Origin: Pelagicoccus mobilis
GTDB lineage: Bacteria; Verrucomicrobiota; Verrucomicrobiia; Opitutales; Opitutaceae
Direction of reading: 5' to 3'
Assembly (NCBI RefSeq): GCF_016595505.1
Contig: NZ_JAENIL010000047.1
Location: forward strand, 1 to 59,967
Length of the DNA stretch: 59,967 bases
Shown here: piece after piece, positions 9,676 through 17,073 of the stretch
Position numbering within the stretch: position 1 is the stretch's first letter
Layout: each line of letters opens with the position of its first letter
Position numbers and translations under genes: made by a program
The notes under the pieces: generated by a model
Databases searched by the model: none
Told to the model about the DNA's origin: nothing
Seen by the model: only the letters and a program-made list of their open reading frames with translations

Positions 9676-10992
9676 CTACCTTTTGAAGGTCTTGAGCAGC
9701 ACCTTGGATTGGCGCTGGTTGGCGTGGTAGCTGGCTTTGCGCTCGTGTGGCAGGATTTCTGGGCTCACCTCCTCGAAACCGAGGAGGCTGGTGAAGAAGT
9801 CCTGGGTTTGGGTGGAGAGCGCGATCACGCGTTCGGCGCCTTCTTTTTCGGCTAGCTGGCAGGCGAAGCGAACGAGCTTTCGGCCGATGCCTTGCCGTTG
9901 GTAGAAAGGGTGCACAAAAAGGGAGCTGATTTCGCGAAGCCCGGGATCCTCCTCGAATCGGTCGAGCAGCACGCAGGCCATGATGTTGCCGTCGACTTCG
10001 TACACGTAGTAGTTGCCGATCTTCTCTTCGATCGAGGACATGCTGCGATCGATCAGCTCTTCGCGCGCTACGCCACTGCGAGTGAGGTGGTAGACGAGAG
10101 GTACCTCATCGTGCTTCGCTTTGCGGATCTGCTGGTACTCGTTTCCGTAGATGAGGGTGCCGACTCCTTCGTTTGAGAAGACTTCGCGAATGAGTCCGTC
10201 ATAGATGTGTCCATCCAAAATGTGGATACGAGCGATTTCAGACTTTACCCCCCGCAGGGCATGCTGGGCCTTGCTTTGGAGGGCGGGAGTGAGTGTGGAG
10301 AATTGTTCGCTGGCAACGAAATCCTCAAGCTCGGCGATCGGGATCTGCTGGGTGAGGCGTCCGTCTTGGCGGAAGCCGTTTTCGTCGGAGAGAAAAAGGA
10401 TCTTAGTCGCTCCGAGGGCGATTGCTGTGTCGACTGCGAGAGCGTCGCTGTTGATGCGGAGCGTGTGGCCATCCCGGTCAAAGCCGATTGGCTGTATGAT
10501 CGGGATGATGTTTTTCGCGATCAGGTGGTTTAGGAAATCCGCGTCGACCTGATCGGTCTTGCCGGTGTTGAGGAGGTCGACTCCTTTGAGCACTCCGACG
10601 GGTTTGGACTTGATGGAGTTTGTGATGGCGCACTTGAGCTTCGCTTTGGTCAGCGCTTCGAGAATCTGGTGGGAGACGCGAGAGGAGGCGCGGATCGCTA
10701 GATCGAGCGTGGCGTCGTCGGTGGGCCCGCTGCCGTCGGTGTTGCTGGGCGTAATCCCTCGCAGGGTGGAGAGGTCGGCGAGTTGTTTGCCGATCCCGTG
10801 CACGATGACGACATTGATCTGCAGGCTGCGGAGAACGGCGATGTCGAGCAGGAGGTTCGGCAGATTGTCGCTTTCGATTATGGACCCGTCGAGGGAGACT
10901 ACGAAGGTTTGTCCCAGGAATCTGGGGACGTAGTTTAGGATGCCACGCAGGTCGGTGGGCTTGATCGTTTGTTCGCTATCGCTCGCGTCCAT
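9676..10992 (-). CDS. argA: N-acetylglutamate synthase (amino-acid kinase + GNAT)
   Basis: First step of arginine synthesis: acetyl-CoA + glutamate to N-acetylglutamate. The N-terminal ~280 residues are an amino-acid-kinase fold (VSLDGSIIES, IVHGIGKQ, INSDALAVDTAIALGATKILFLSDENG). The C-terminal ~140 residues are a GNAT acetyltransferase with the acetyl-CoA loop region FVHPFYQRQGIGRKLVRFA. This two-domain order and the length of 438 aa match classical ArgA. I use ATG 10992 (MDASDSEQ); an in-frame TTG at 11016 would add eight residues, and neither start has an SD. The gene stands alone, without other arg genes. In ArgA the kinase domain is the arginine-feedback site. Confidence 0.9.
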   Translation of the reverse strand: MDASDSEQTIKPTDLRGILNYVPRFLGQTFVVSLDGSIIESDNLPNLLLDIAVLRSLQINVVIVHGIGKQLADLSTLRGITPSNTDGSGPTDDATLDLAIRASSRVSHQILEALTKAKLKCAITNSIKSKPVGVLKGVDLLNTGKTDQVDADFLNHLIAKNIIPIIQPIGFDRDGHTLRINSDALAVDTAIALGATKILFLSDENGFRQDGRLTQQIPIAELEDFVASEQFSTLTPALQSKAQHALRGVKSEIARIHILDGHIYDGLIREVFSNEGVGTLIYGNEYQQIRKAKHDEVPLVYHLTRSGVAREELIDRSMSSIEEKIGNYYVYEVDGNIMACVLLDRFEEDPGLREISSLFVHPFYQRQGIGRKLVRFACQLAEKEGAERVIALSTQTQDFFTSLLGFEEVSPEILPHERKASYHANQRQSKVLLKTFKR

Positions 10993-11053
10993 CGTTCGTA
11001 AGGTGATCGCATTCAAGTGAATACGTGGCTGCTGGCAAGCGGAGAGTAAGCGG

Positions 11054-11782
11054 CTAGTTCTCTGGCTGCTCTTCTTCCTCCTCTTCGACTACTGCGGCGC
11101 TAGGGTCGAGGTTTGTGATTTGCCATTCGGCGAGGCGATCTTGGTTGAGGAAATTGACGTCGATGGTTTCCGCGGCGATTGGTCCGGTAGGAATGAGGAA
11201 GTTGACTGGCGCGGTGTCGCCTTCGAGCAGGCTTTGGTCGAATTTCTGGAGGCTTTCGACGTAGAGGGTGGCGAGGATGAAGAGCTTTCCGTCCTTGTAG
11301 AAGCTGAGGAGCTGGAGTTGCTCGTTGTCTACTAACGCGGCGGGGACGTGCAGGCGGAGGGGGAGGGGTTGGCCAGGGGTGAGTTCGCCTGGGCTTTCGG
11401 TTTTGACGAAACCGGGCAGCAGGACCGGGCGGCTGCTCATGTAGTACTTGAGTTGTTCGGGAATGACCTGGTCTAGAACGTCGGGAAAAGCTCGTGATGT
11501 AGACTGGGCGGGGGCGGAGATTTCGACGGGGGCTGTGCTCCGGTCGCTCTTGAGGCTGTACCACTCGTAGAAGTTCTTCTGGGCGATGGCGTTTTTGCGG
11601 TCCTGCATGGCTTGGTAAGGCTCGAAGGCCGGGCCTTCCTTGCGGTATTCCAGCTGGATCCAGGTGTAGATGCCGATGAAGGCCACGATGGCGAGGGCGA
11701 TTGGCCACATGGGCCAAGGCTCGCGGGTCCTCATGCTGTCGGGCAAAGGCTTGTTGGGATTTGGCTGTTCTGGTGTGCTCAT
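11054..11782 (-). CDS. Single-pass membrane protein of unknown function
   Basis: 242 aa from ATG 11782 (MSTPEQPNPNKPLPD). One strong transmembrane helix (WPMWPIALAIVAFIGIYTW) begins around residue 25; the remaining ~190 residues would lie in the periplasm (N-in topology inferred). The sequence ends in an acidic tail (VVEEEEEEQPEN). An upstream in-frame start at 11920 exists, but it would translate a palindromic intergenic repeat (11841-11873), so I reject it. I do not recognise the soluble domain. It is divergent from proS and 61 bp upstream of argA on the same strand. Confidence 0.7.
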   Translation of the reverse strand: MSTPEQPNPNKPLPDSMRTREPWPMWPIALAIVAFIGIYTWIQLEYRKEGPAFEPYQAMQDRKNAIAQKNFYEWYSLKSDRSTAPVEISAPAQSTSRAFPDVLDQVIPEQLKYYMSSRPVLLPGFVKTESPGELTPGQPLPLRLHVPAALVDNEQLQLLSFYKDGKLFILATLYVESLQKFDQSLLEGDTAPVNFLIPTGPIAAETIDVNFLNQDRLAEWQITNLDPSAAVVEEEEEEQPEN

Positions 11783-11840
11783 CGGACAGCCTAGGGAGCG
11801 CGAAAATCCTCCGAGATAAAGCCTGAAATGGAGGGGCGGT

Positions 11841-11873
11841 GTGGGCGAATCGCGGCACAAGGCCGCTTCCCAC
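11841..11873. repeat. REP-like palindrome, family A copy 1
   Basis: GTGGG..GCGGC-ACAAG-GCCGC..CCCAC forms a hairpin with a five-base loop. The 27-nt right part (11847-11873) is repeated exactly at 27404-27430. It lies in the divergent gap between the membrane-protein gene and proS. Confidence 0.75.
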
Positions 11874-11940
11874 ATACTCAAGTCGTATTTAAGGATTGTG
11901 TGAGCGGGGAGGCGGCGCATTTTTTGGGCCCTTCACAACC

Positions 11941-13710
11941 ATGGACTACTGGAGCAAGCAATACATCCCAACCCTCAAGGAAAGCCCCGCGGAAGCGGAA
12001 ATCGAGTCGCACAAGCTGCTGCTACGCGCTGGACTCGTGCGCAAGATCGGAAGCGGTATTTACGCGTTTCTGCCGTTGGGTAACAAGGCCTTGGAGAACG
12101 TCAAACGCCTCTGTTGCGAGGAGATGGACAAGGCGGGAGCGATGGAATTGCTGATGCCTGCGGTTGTACCGGCTGAGTATTGGCAGGCGGGGCCGCGCTG
12201 GAATGCGGCACGCGAGATCATGTATCAAGTGGCGAGCGCCGGTGAAAAGGCGGAATTTCCAGAAGAGCCAGCCTTCGTGCTTGGCCCGACCCACGAGGAG
12301 ATCATCACTCCGCTCATCGGCTCGGAAGCGACAAGCTACCGTGAGATGGGGAAGACTTTCTATCAGGTGCAGACCAAGTTCCGCAATGAGATCCGTCCCC
12401 GCTATGGTCTGATGCGGGCCCGCGAGTTCATCATGAAGGATGGCTACAGCTTCGACGCGACTGACGATGAGGCGACGGCGACCTACAAGCGAATGGCTGG
12501 GGCTTACGACAAGTTTTTCGCCCGTTGCGGTTTGAAGTTCATCTCGGTGGAAGCGGACACCGGAGTGATGGGCGGCGCGTTTTCCCATGAGTTCATGGTG
12601 CCTGCGGAAGTGGGCGACGACGATGTCGTCTACAACATCGAAAGCGGCTACGCGGCGAACGTGGAAAAGGCGACGAGCGGCCTCGTGCCAGCTGATTTGG
12701 AAGACGCTGCTCCAGTGGGCGAGATCGAGAAGTTCGACACGCCAGGTGTGAAGACGATCGAGAAACTTGCGAAGGAGCCTTTCAACATTCCCGCCGATCA
12801 GCAGTACAAGACCTTGCTCTTTGTTGGAGACGACAAGCTCTTTGCGGTGGTTGTGCGTGGCTGCGATCAAGTGGAGGAAGCTAAGCTCGGTTCGCTTGGC
12901 TACGCTTTGATCCGTCCTGCAACTGTGGATGAGATCTTTGAAGCGATGGGTGCCTACCCAGGTAGCCTCGGAGCTGTAAAGGGCACGATCGCGAACCGCG
13001 ACAAGCTGGACGGCATTTACGCGGACGAAGCGATTCGCTTGGTTGGCAATGGAGTGACCGGTGCCAACGAGAAGGCCAAGCACCTCAAGAACGTGAACGT
13101 TTCACGCGATCTCGACATCGATAAGTTTGGCGATTTCCGCAAGGTGCAAGCCGGCGAGCCTTGTCCTGTATCGGGCAAGCCGCTGGAGATCCAGCGCGCG
13201 ATCGAAGTTGGGCACATTTTCAAGCTCGGCACTAAGTACAGCGAAAACTCCGAGTACGGCGCTCAATACGTCGATAAGGATGGTAACAAGCAGCCTGCTG
13301 TCATGGGCTGTTATGGTATTGGCATTTCTCGTACGTTGCAGTCGATCATCGAGCAGAAGCATGACAAGAATGGCATCGTTTGGCCGTGGGCTGTCGCTCC
13401 TTATCAGGTGATCATCACGGTGCTTGATCCTGGTATGGAAGAAGCGGATACGCTTGCCCAAAAACTTGGTGAAGCTGCCAAGACTGCGGGTGCGAGCGTG
13501 TTGGTTGACGATCGCGAGGGGCGTCCGGGCGTGAAGTTTAAGGATGCGGACCTGATTGGAATCCCGCTTCGTGTCACCATCGGTGGGCGCGGTCTGAAAA
13601 ACGGCCAAGTCGAGATGAAGTGGCGCGACCAGGACGAGATGCAGAAGGTGGATATCGCCGATGCTGAGTCGGTGCTGGTCGAGGGTATCAAGGCAAAGGC
13701 TGAAGCATGA
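11941..13710 (+). CDS. proS: Prolyl-tRNA synthetase (bacterial type)
   Basis: 589 aa; charges tRNA-Pro. Class II aaRS motif 2 is seen at FRNEIRPRYGLMRAREFIMKD (about residues 142-162) and motif 3 at GCYGIGISR (about 455). Between them lies a long insertion (about 225-405) with TLLFVGDDKLFAVVVRGCDQV and KHLKNVNVSRD, corresponding to the bacterial INS editing domain that clears Ala-tRNA-Pro. The C-terminal anticodon-binding domain follows (VDDREGRPGVKFKDADLIGIPLRV). ATG 11941 (MDYWSKQYIPTLKE) matches the conserved N-terminus; an upstream in-frame GTG at 11896 would add 15 unlikely residues. It is followed by a palindrome and then clpS. Confidence 0.95.
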   Translation: MDYWSKQYIPTLKESPAEAEIESHKLLLRAGLVRKIGSGIYAFLPLGNKALENVKRLCCEEMDKAGAMELLMPAVVPAEYWQAGPRWNAAREIMYQVASAGEKAEFPEEPAFVLGPTHEEIITPLIGSEATSYREMGKTFYQVQTKFRNEIRPRYGLMRAREFIMKDGYSFDATDDEATATYKRMAGAYDKFFARCGLKFISVEADTGVMGGAFSHEFMVPAEVGDDDVVYNIESGYAANVEKATSGLVPADLEDAAPVGEIEKFDTPGVKTIEKLAKEPFNIPADQQYKTLLFVGDDKLFAVVVRGCDQVEEAKLGSLGYALIRPATVDEIFEAMGAYPGSLGAVKGTIANRDKLDGIYADEAIRLVGNGVTGANEKAKHLKNVNVSRDLDIDKFGDFRKVQAGEPCPVSGKPLEIQRAIEVGHIFKLGTKYSENSEYGAQYVDKDGNKQPAVMGCYGIGISRTLQSIIEQKHDKNGIVWPWAVAPYQVIITVLDPGMEEADTLAQKLGEAAKTAGASVLVDDREGRPGVKFKDADLIGIPLRVTIGGRGLKNGQVEMKWRDQDEMQKVDIADAESVLVEGIKAKAEA

Positions 13711-13721
13711 GCGTTAAGGGG

Positions 13722-13786
13722 GTAGAGTCCGCTGTCCCAGCGGGCAAACCACGATGGCCGCTAGGGACAGCGGCCGCTACCTCTAC
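13722..13786. repeat. Long palindrome between proS and clpS
   Basis: Inverted repeat with outer arms GTAGAG (13722-13727) / CTCTAC (13781-13786) and inner perfect 10-bp arms CCGCTGTCCC (13729-13738) / GGGACAGCGG (13764-13773). No T-run follows, so it is more like a dispersed REP-type element than an intrinsic terminator. It ends 9 bp before the clpS ATG, so it may affect translation. Confidence 0.7.
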
Positions 13787-13795
13787 TGGATTCGA

Positions 13796-14104
13796 ATGGT
13801 AGCATTTGTGACAAACGTCGGCTCTCCCGCAGCGGAGACTGAGACCGAGGACAAGACGGCTTTGTCGGACGTCTGGGGCGTGGTCGTGCTCAATGACCCT
13901 GTCAACCTCATGTCGTACGTGACGATGGTGCTTGAGCGCGTGCTCCGGATGTCGCGTAGCAAGGCGGAAGAGCACATGATGGAGGTGCATCAGAAGGGCC
14001 GGTCTCTTGTTTGGAAGGGCAACCGCGAAAAGGCGGAGGGCTATGTCTACCAATTGCAGGAATGGCATTTGTCAGCGATTCTGGAACGCGATGAAACAGA
14101 TTGA
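13796..14104 (+). CDS. clpS: ATP-dependent Clp protease adaptor ClpS
   Basis: 102-aa adaptor that delivers N-end-rule substrates to ClpAP/ClpCP. The core WGVVVLNDPVNLMSYVTMVL, then SKAEEHMMEVHQKGRSLVW and REKAEGYVYQLQEWHLSA, matches the ClpS fold; ND near residue 32 is the hydrophobic-pocket signature. The 25-residue N-terminal tail (MVAFVTNVGSPAAETETEDKT) fits the flexible ClpA-contacting extension. ATG 13796 is preferred over an upstream GTG-type start that would cross the palindrome. The end overlaps the next gene by 14 bp, indicating translational coupling. Confidence 0.9.
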   Translation: MVAFVTNVGSPAAETETEDKTALSDVWGVVVLNDPVNLMSYVTMVLERVLRMSRSKAEEHMMEVHQKGRSLVWKGNREKAEGYVYQLQEWHLSAILERDETD

Positions 14105-14597
14105 GATCAGGCTAGATCCTTCGTTGGTGGAATCGCTTCTGGATGCGATTCGCCCTGTCCTGACGCAGCTCGAGTCAGAGTTGGCGTCGCCTGCGGAGTT
14201 TCCGGACGAGGATGAGCTGTTGGAGGATTTCTGGAAGAGCGACTTGCTCAATTCGCAGCGGGCGGAGTTGGAGGTTATTCGCAATCTCTTTGACGATGAG
14301 TTTCTTCTGAGCGGGCGTGCCCTGATCAGCTCGGACGAGATGGATTCGGTGATTCGCGCTTGCGCGGCGATTCGCTTGAAGCTGCGCGACACGATGCTCG
14401 AGCCGATTTCTGACGGCCAGTTGGAGGAAGGCGATTTGGAAGGGGTGGAGTGGACTGACGAGATGCAGATTGGCTACGCGGCGTATGCTTTGTTCGCGAG
14501 TCTGCAGGAGCTCATCATCTCCCAAATGTCTTGGGGCGAGTCGGAAGAGCCGGAGCCGGGATATGGCGACGAGGAGGATTTGGAGGACGAGCGTTAG
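14091..14597 (+). CDS. DUF2017-like partner of ClpS
   Basis: 168 aa, acidic. ATG 14091 (MKQIEIRLDPSLVESLLDAIRP) lies inside the end of clpS. The C-terminal half (ISSDEMDSVIRACAAIRLKLRDTM, then QIGYAAYALFASLQELIISQM) has the helix pattern of DUF2017, a family that follows clpS in actinobacteria (Rv1332 next to clpS in Mycobacterium, as I recall). Family assignment is by eye. The overlap and shared order suggest a role in ClpS function or control, but no biochemical role can be read from the sequence. It ends in an acidic tail (EEPEPGYGDEEDLEDER). Confidence 0.65.
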   Translation: MKQIEIRLDPSLVESLLDAIRPVLTQLESELASPAEFPDEDELLEDFWKSDLLNSQRAELEVIRNLFDDEFLLSGRALISSDEMDSVIRACAAIRLKLRDTMLEPISDGQLEEGDLEGVEWTDEMQIGYAAYALFASLQELIISQMSWGESEEPEPGYGDEEDLEDER

Positions 14598-14609
14598 CTC
14601 GAGGCGATT

Positions 14610-15083
14610 ATGACGGTAAAGGAATGTATCCACTGCGGTTCTGCTCATGCGAACGGGACTGATTGTTGTTCCTCGGGGTGCGACTTGGCTCGGCGTTTGC
14701 CGATGGGCGATGGCGATTTGCCGGCGACTTGGCAGCTCGGAGTCGCTCTGGGGTGGGGCTTTTTGCTCTTTAACCAACTCTTGTTTGCGGGAATGGATTT
14801 TCTCTCGCTGTCGAAGAACGATCCTGAAAACGCGGGTAAGTTCGCGATCGCCTCGATCGCGGCGGGCTGTTTGGTCGCCGCGGCGAGCGTTTTCTTTTTC
14901 GCGATTTCGAAGCCTAAGCTGATGACGGACTGGCAGATTCTTGCGGTTTCCGTTGGATTGGGCGTTGTCGGCGGCTATCGCTTGGGCGAGAAGTTTGGAG
15001 AGGGGCCGGTGCTTGGCTTTTTGATCGCTAACATATTGGTCTGCTTGTGGTTAGCTCGTGGACTTGTTCGTCGGTCGAAGTGA
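14610..15083 (+). CDS. Membrane protein with N-terminal Cys-rich metal-binding motif
   Basis: 157 aa. The N-terminus has CIHCGSAHANGTDCCSSGC, a zinc-ribbon-like cluster similar to the putative metal-binding domain at the N-terminus of some cation P-type ATPases. Four hydrophobic segments follow (about residues 42-66, 79-101, 108-127, 133-152) in place of the ATPase core. ATG 14610 has a weak GAGG 5 nt upstream. It is 12 bp downstream of the DUF2017-like gene on the same strand, so it may be in one transcript with clpS. No function is assigned; metal binding is inferred from the cysteines. Confidence 0.65.
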   Translation: MTVKECIHCGSAHANGTDCCSSGCDLARRLPMGDGDLPATWQLGVALGWGFLLFNQLLFAGMDFLSLSKNDPENAGKFAIASIAAGCLVAAASVFFFAISKPKLMTDWQILAVSVGLGVVGGYRLGEKFGEGPVLGFLIANILVCLWLARGLVRRSK

Positions 15084-15134
15084 AGAAAAGCAAAACGGGT
15101 GGGCGTGTTTTTAAGTGTCGCCCATTTCTCAAAT

Positions 15135-15208
15135 GGTAGGGTCTGACCGCCGGGCAGACCGTGTTGGGGATCAAGCTTCTGCTGCGTGCCGGGCCGTCAC
15201 GCCCTACC
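15135..15208. repeat. Imperfect palindrome, family GGTAGGG..CCCTACC
   Basis: Arms beginning GGTAGGGTCTGACCGCCGGG (15135-15154) and the complement of the segment ending at 15208 (GGTAGGGCGTGACGGCCCGG) match at most positions over 20 bp around a ~30-nt centre. It lies in the 560-bp gap between the Cys-rich membrane protein and the next gene; the rest of that gap is explained by the 6S-like RNA. Confidence 0.65.
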
Positions 15209-15257
15209 GGGGACTCTTTAAAAAACAGCCAAATCGGGTAGGGGGATCTCAATAGGT

Positions 15258-15288
15258 TTGACGATTCGGGCCTTGTTTGGAGTATCTA
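15258..15288 (+). promoter_or_regulatory. Sigma-70-type promoter of the 6S-like RNA
   Basis: TTGACG (15258-15263) and TATCTA (15283-15288) are separated by 19 bp. Transcription would start about 7 nt downstream, at or next to the first base of the RNA's closing stem (15296). Confidence 0.5.
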
Positions 15289-15295
15289 AGGCCTT

Positions 15296-15490
15296 CGCGT
15301 ACCCTGCGGTGTTCGAGGTGCTGATAAAACGCTCATCGCCTACTTTACTTTTACGGGAGTCACGGAGGGTAGTTGATGCTGGGCCGTAAATCGGAAAGCA
15401 GAGGCTGTCTAACGGTCGCCCACCTGTATTTAAACAGGACTATGAGCCCCTTCGGCATACGGCACAATGGTGGGGTACGCGTCTTTTTTT
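15296..15490 (+). ncRNA. ssrS: Probable 6S RNA
   Basis: No ORF of note lies here, but a ~186-nt stretch is closed by a perfect 9-bp stem, CGCGTACCC (15296-15304) with GGGTACGCG (15473-15481), followed by TC and eight Ts. Right after the 5' arm comes TGCGGTGTTCG, which parallels TGAGATGTTCG in E. coli 6S. Near the 3' side a small hairpin CCTGT-ATTTAA-ACAGG (15423-15438) is followed by ACTATGAGCCCC and CGGCAT, in the same order as the small 3' central-bubble hairpin, GTTACAGCC and CGGCAT in E. coli 6S. 6S RNA binds the sigma-70 holoenzyme as a promoter mimic. Assignment is by eye; another structured RNA is possible. Confidence 0.6.
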
Positions 15491-15643
15491 TAAGAGGAGC
15501 TGAGCTTCGATCCCTAGGCAGCGACTCATCGCTCGGTCTCATTCTCGAATGGGGGCTGGAGGGGGGTAGGGTGAGGAAGATTGTGCGGGAAACGTAATAT
15601 AAGTTGCTCTTTTATGAAGAGGCTTGGTAGAGGTCGTGCCTAT

Positions 15644-15982
15644 ATGGACCCGAAGATCTATTCCCTAATCCACGTCCTCTCGATTCTATTGCTTTCTGGA
15701 TCTGTGTTTTACATCGCTGCGAATCCGCAGAAGCACAAGAAGCCTAAGCTGATGGCGATCAATGGCGTCATCGGTCTGCTCGCTTTGGTTGGCGGTTTCG
15801 GCCTGATAGCCAAGCTTGGCTACAGCTATACAAGCGGTTGGATCATCGTGAAAGCGGTGGCTTGGCTGTTCCTTATGGCATTGGCCGGGATGGCGTTCAA
15901 GAAGCCGAAGGGCTTTGTCATCATCGGGGCGACTGCTGCCTTGGCGATCGCGCTCTTCATGGTGTATTTCCGTCCGTTCTAA
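15644..15982 (+). CDS. Small integral membrane protein, 112 aa
   Basis: ATG 15644 (MDPKIYSLIHVLSILLLSGS) with AGAGG about 10 nt upstream. Four hydrophobic helices are separated by lysine-rich loops (NPQKHKKPK, FKKPKG), consistent with the positive-inside rule. The pattern resembles small SirB/CopD-like four-helix membrane proteins, but I cannot assign a family securely. An in-frame ATG at 15614 would add MKRLGRGRAY. A terminator follows directly, so it is probably a single-gene unit. Confidence 0.65.
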   Translation: MDPKIYSLIHVLSILLLSGSVFYIAANPQKHKKPKLMAINGVIGLLALVGGFGLIAKLGYSYTSGWIIVKAVAWLFLMALAGMAFKKPKGFVIIGATAALAIALFMVYFRPF

Positions 15983-16009
15983 GCGAGGTCGGCAATTGTC
16001 ACTTTCATA

Positions 16010-16039
16010 AGCTCCGAGTCTAGGGTCTCGGGGCTTTTT
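16010..16039 (+). terminator. Intrinsic terminator
   Basis: Stem AGCTCCGAG (16010-16018) with CTCGGGGCT (16027-16035, one G-T pair), loop of 8 nt, then TTTTT. It ends the 112-aa membrane-protein gene. Confidence 0.75.
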
Positions 16040-16112
16040 GTTTGCGCAATTTGTGGGTTGGATTGCGCGTCGTGATTTTGTAGCGTGTTTGCGCTTAACC
16101 CCAACCCCGCCT

Positions 16113-17012
16113 ATGAGACGTAGAGATTTTCTTGGTCGTATCGCTGCTGCCGCGACTGCAGCTCCTTTGCTTGGCTCGGCCGCTTACTCGAAGCCGACTG
16201 ACCGTTTGCCGGAGGTGCCGAAGGTGACGTTCGCGAAAACCGGGATCACGACGACGCGTTTGGCGCAGGGGACTGGCTTTAGGGGGTTCAATCGGGAGTC
16301 GGATCAAACGAGGCAAGGTTTCGAGGGATTTGTGAACTTGATGCGTCATGCCTATGACCGCGGCGTTCGCTTGTTCGACTTGGCGGACCTTTATGGGACG
16401 CATTACTATTTCAGGGAAGCGCTTCGCTTCATTCCTAGGGAGGAAATTACGATCCTCTCCAAGCTTTGGTGGCGGTACAACGACAAGGATCCTAAGGGGC
16501 TGAGCACAGCGGAACAACGGCGGGTGGCGCGTACTGCGGTTGACCGCTTCCGCCAGGAATTGGGTGTGGATGTGATCGACATTTTGCTGATGCACAACGT
16601 GACCAGTCCGGAATGGGATGAGGACCTGGCAGGTTACTTGGAAGTGCTGCAGGAATACCGGGACGAGGGAGTGATTCGCGCTCTGGGGATGTCTTGCCAC
16701 ACGCTTGAAGCGCTTGAACGGGCTGCGGAGACGGAATGGGTGGAGGTTGCGCTGACTCGCATAAATCCCTACGGAGCTCAGATGGATGGCTTGCCTGATG
16801 AGGTGATGCCCGTTCAGCGTCGCTTCAAGGAGCGAGGAGCCAATGTTATCGGCATGAAAATCTTTGGAGCTGGCAAACTGCTGGACAAGCGAGACGAGTG
16901 TATGAAGTTCGCTCAGAACTTGGGCTACCTCGATGCGATGACGATCGGGGCGCGTTCGCCTGAGGAGGTTGATGAGAACATTCGCCTCATGGCGAAATAC
17001 TCGGCTGTTTAG
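16113..17012 (+). CDS. Tat-exported aldo/keto reductase
   Basis: 299 aa. It starts MRRRDFLGRIAAAATAAPLLGSAAYS: a twin-arginine signal (RRDFLG) with a hydrophobic core and an A-x-A-like end, so export to the periplasm with bound cofactor is likely. The body is an AKR TIM barrel. The catalytic tetrad is visible as Asp and Tyr in LFDLADLYG, Lys in ILSKLWW and His in LLMHNV; the C-terminal TIGARSPEEVDENIRLM corresponds to the NADPH-binding end. Exported AKRs of this kind are common in Verrucomicrobia and Planctomycetes. Substrate unknown. ATG 16113 is chosen because it places the RR motif at the N-terminus. Confidence 0.85.
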   Translation: MRRRDFLGRIAAAATAAPLLGSAAYSKPTDRLPEVPKVTFAKTGITTTRLAQGTGFRGFNRESDQTRQGFEGFVNLMRHAYDRGVRLFDLADLYGTHYYFREALRFIPREEITILSKLWWRYNDKDPKGLSTAEQRRVARTAVDRFRQELGVDVIDILLMHNVTSPEWDEDLAGYLEVLQEYRDEGVIRALGMSCHTLEALERAAETEWVEVALTRINPYGAQMDGLPDEVMPVQRRFKERGANVIGMKIFGAGKLLDKRDECMKFAQNLGYLDAMTIGARSPEEVDENIRLMAKYSAV

Positions 17013-17042
17013 TTCGATTGCTCGGCGTCTATTTTGTTTGGA

Positions 17043-17066
17043 CGCGGGCTGAAGCACCGCGCTACG
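17043..17066. repeat. REP-like palindrome, family B copy 1
   Basis: CGCGG-GCTGAAGCA-CCGCG-CTACG, a 5-bp hairpin with 9-base loop, ends 7 nt before the polymerase ATG. Further copies are at 23284-23306 and 54470-54493. Confidence 0.75.
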
Positions 17067-17073
17067 GTTGGGG

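Noticed and set aside
12022-13083. 353-codon minus-strand frame inside proS
   Set aside because: Antisense to a well-conserved synthetase; no recognisable motif or start signal.
15296-15490. RNase P RNA, tmRNA or cobalamin riboswitch as alternatives for the structured RNA
   Set aside because: No GAGGAAAGTCC core, no tmRNA ends or tag frame, and no GCCACTG B12 box are present.
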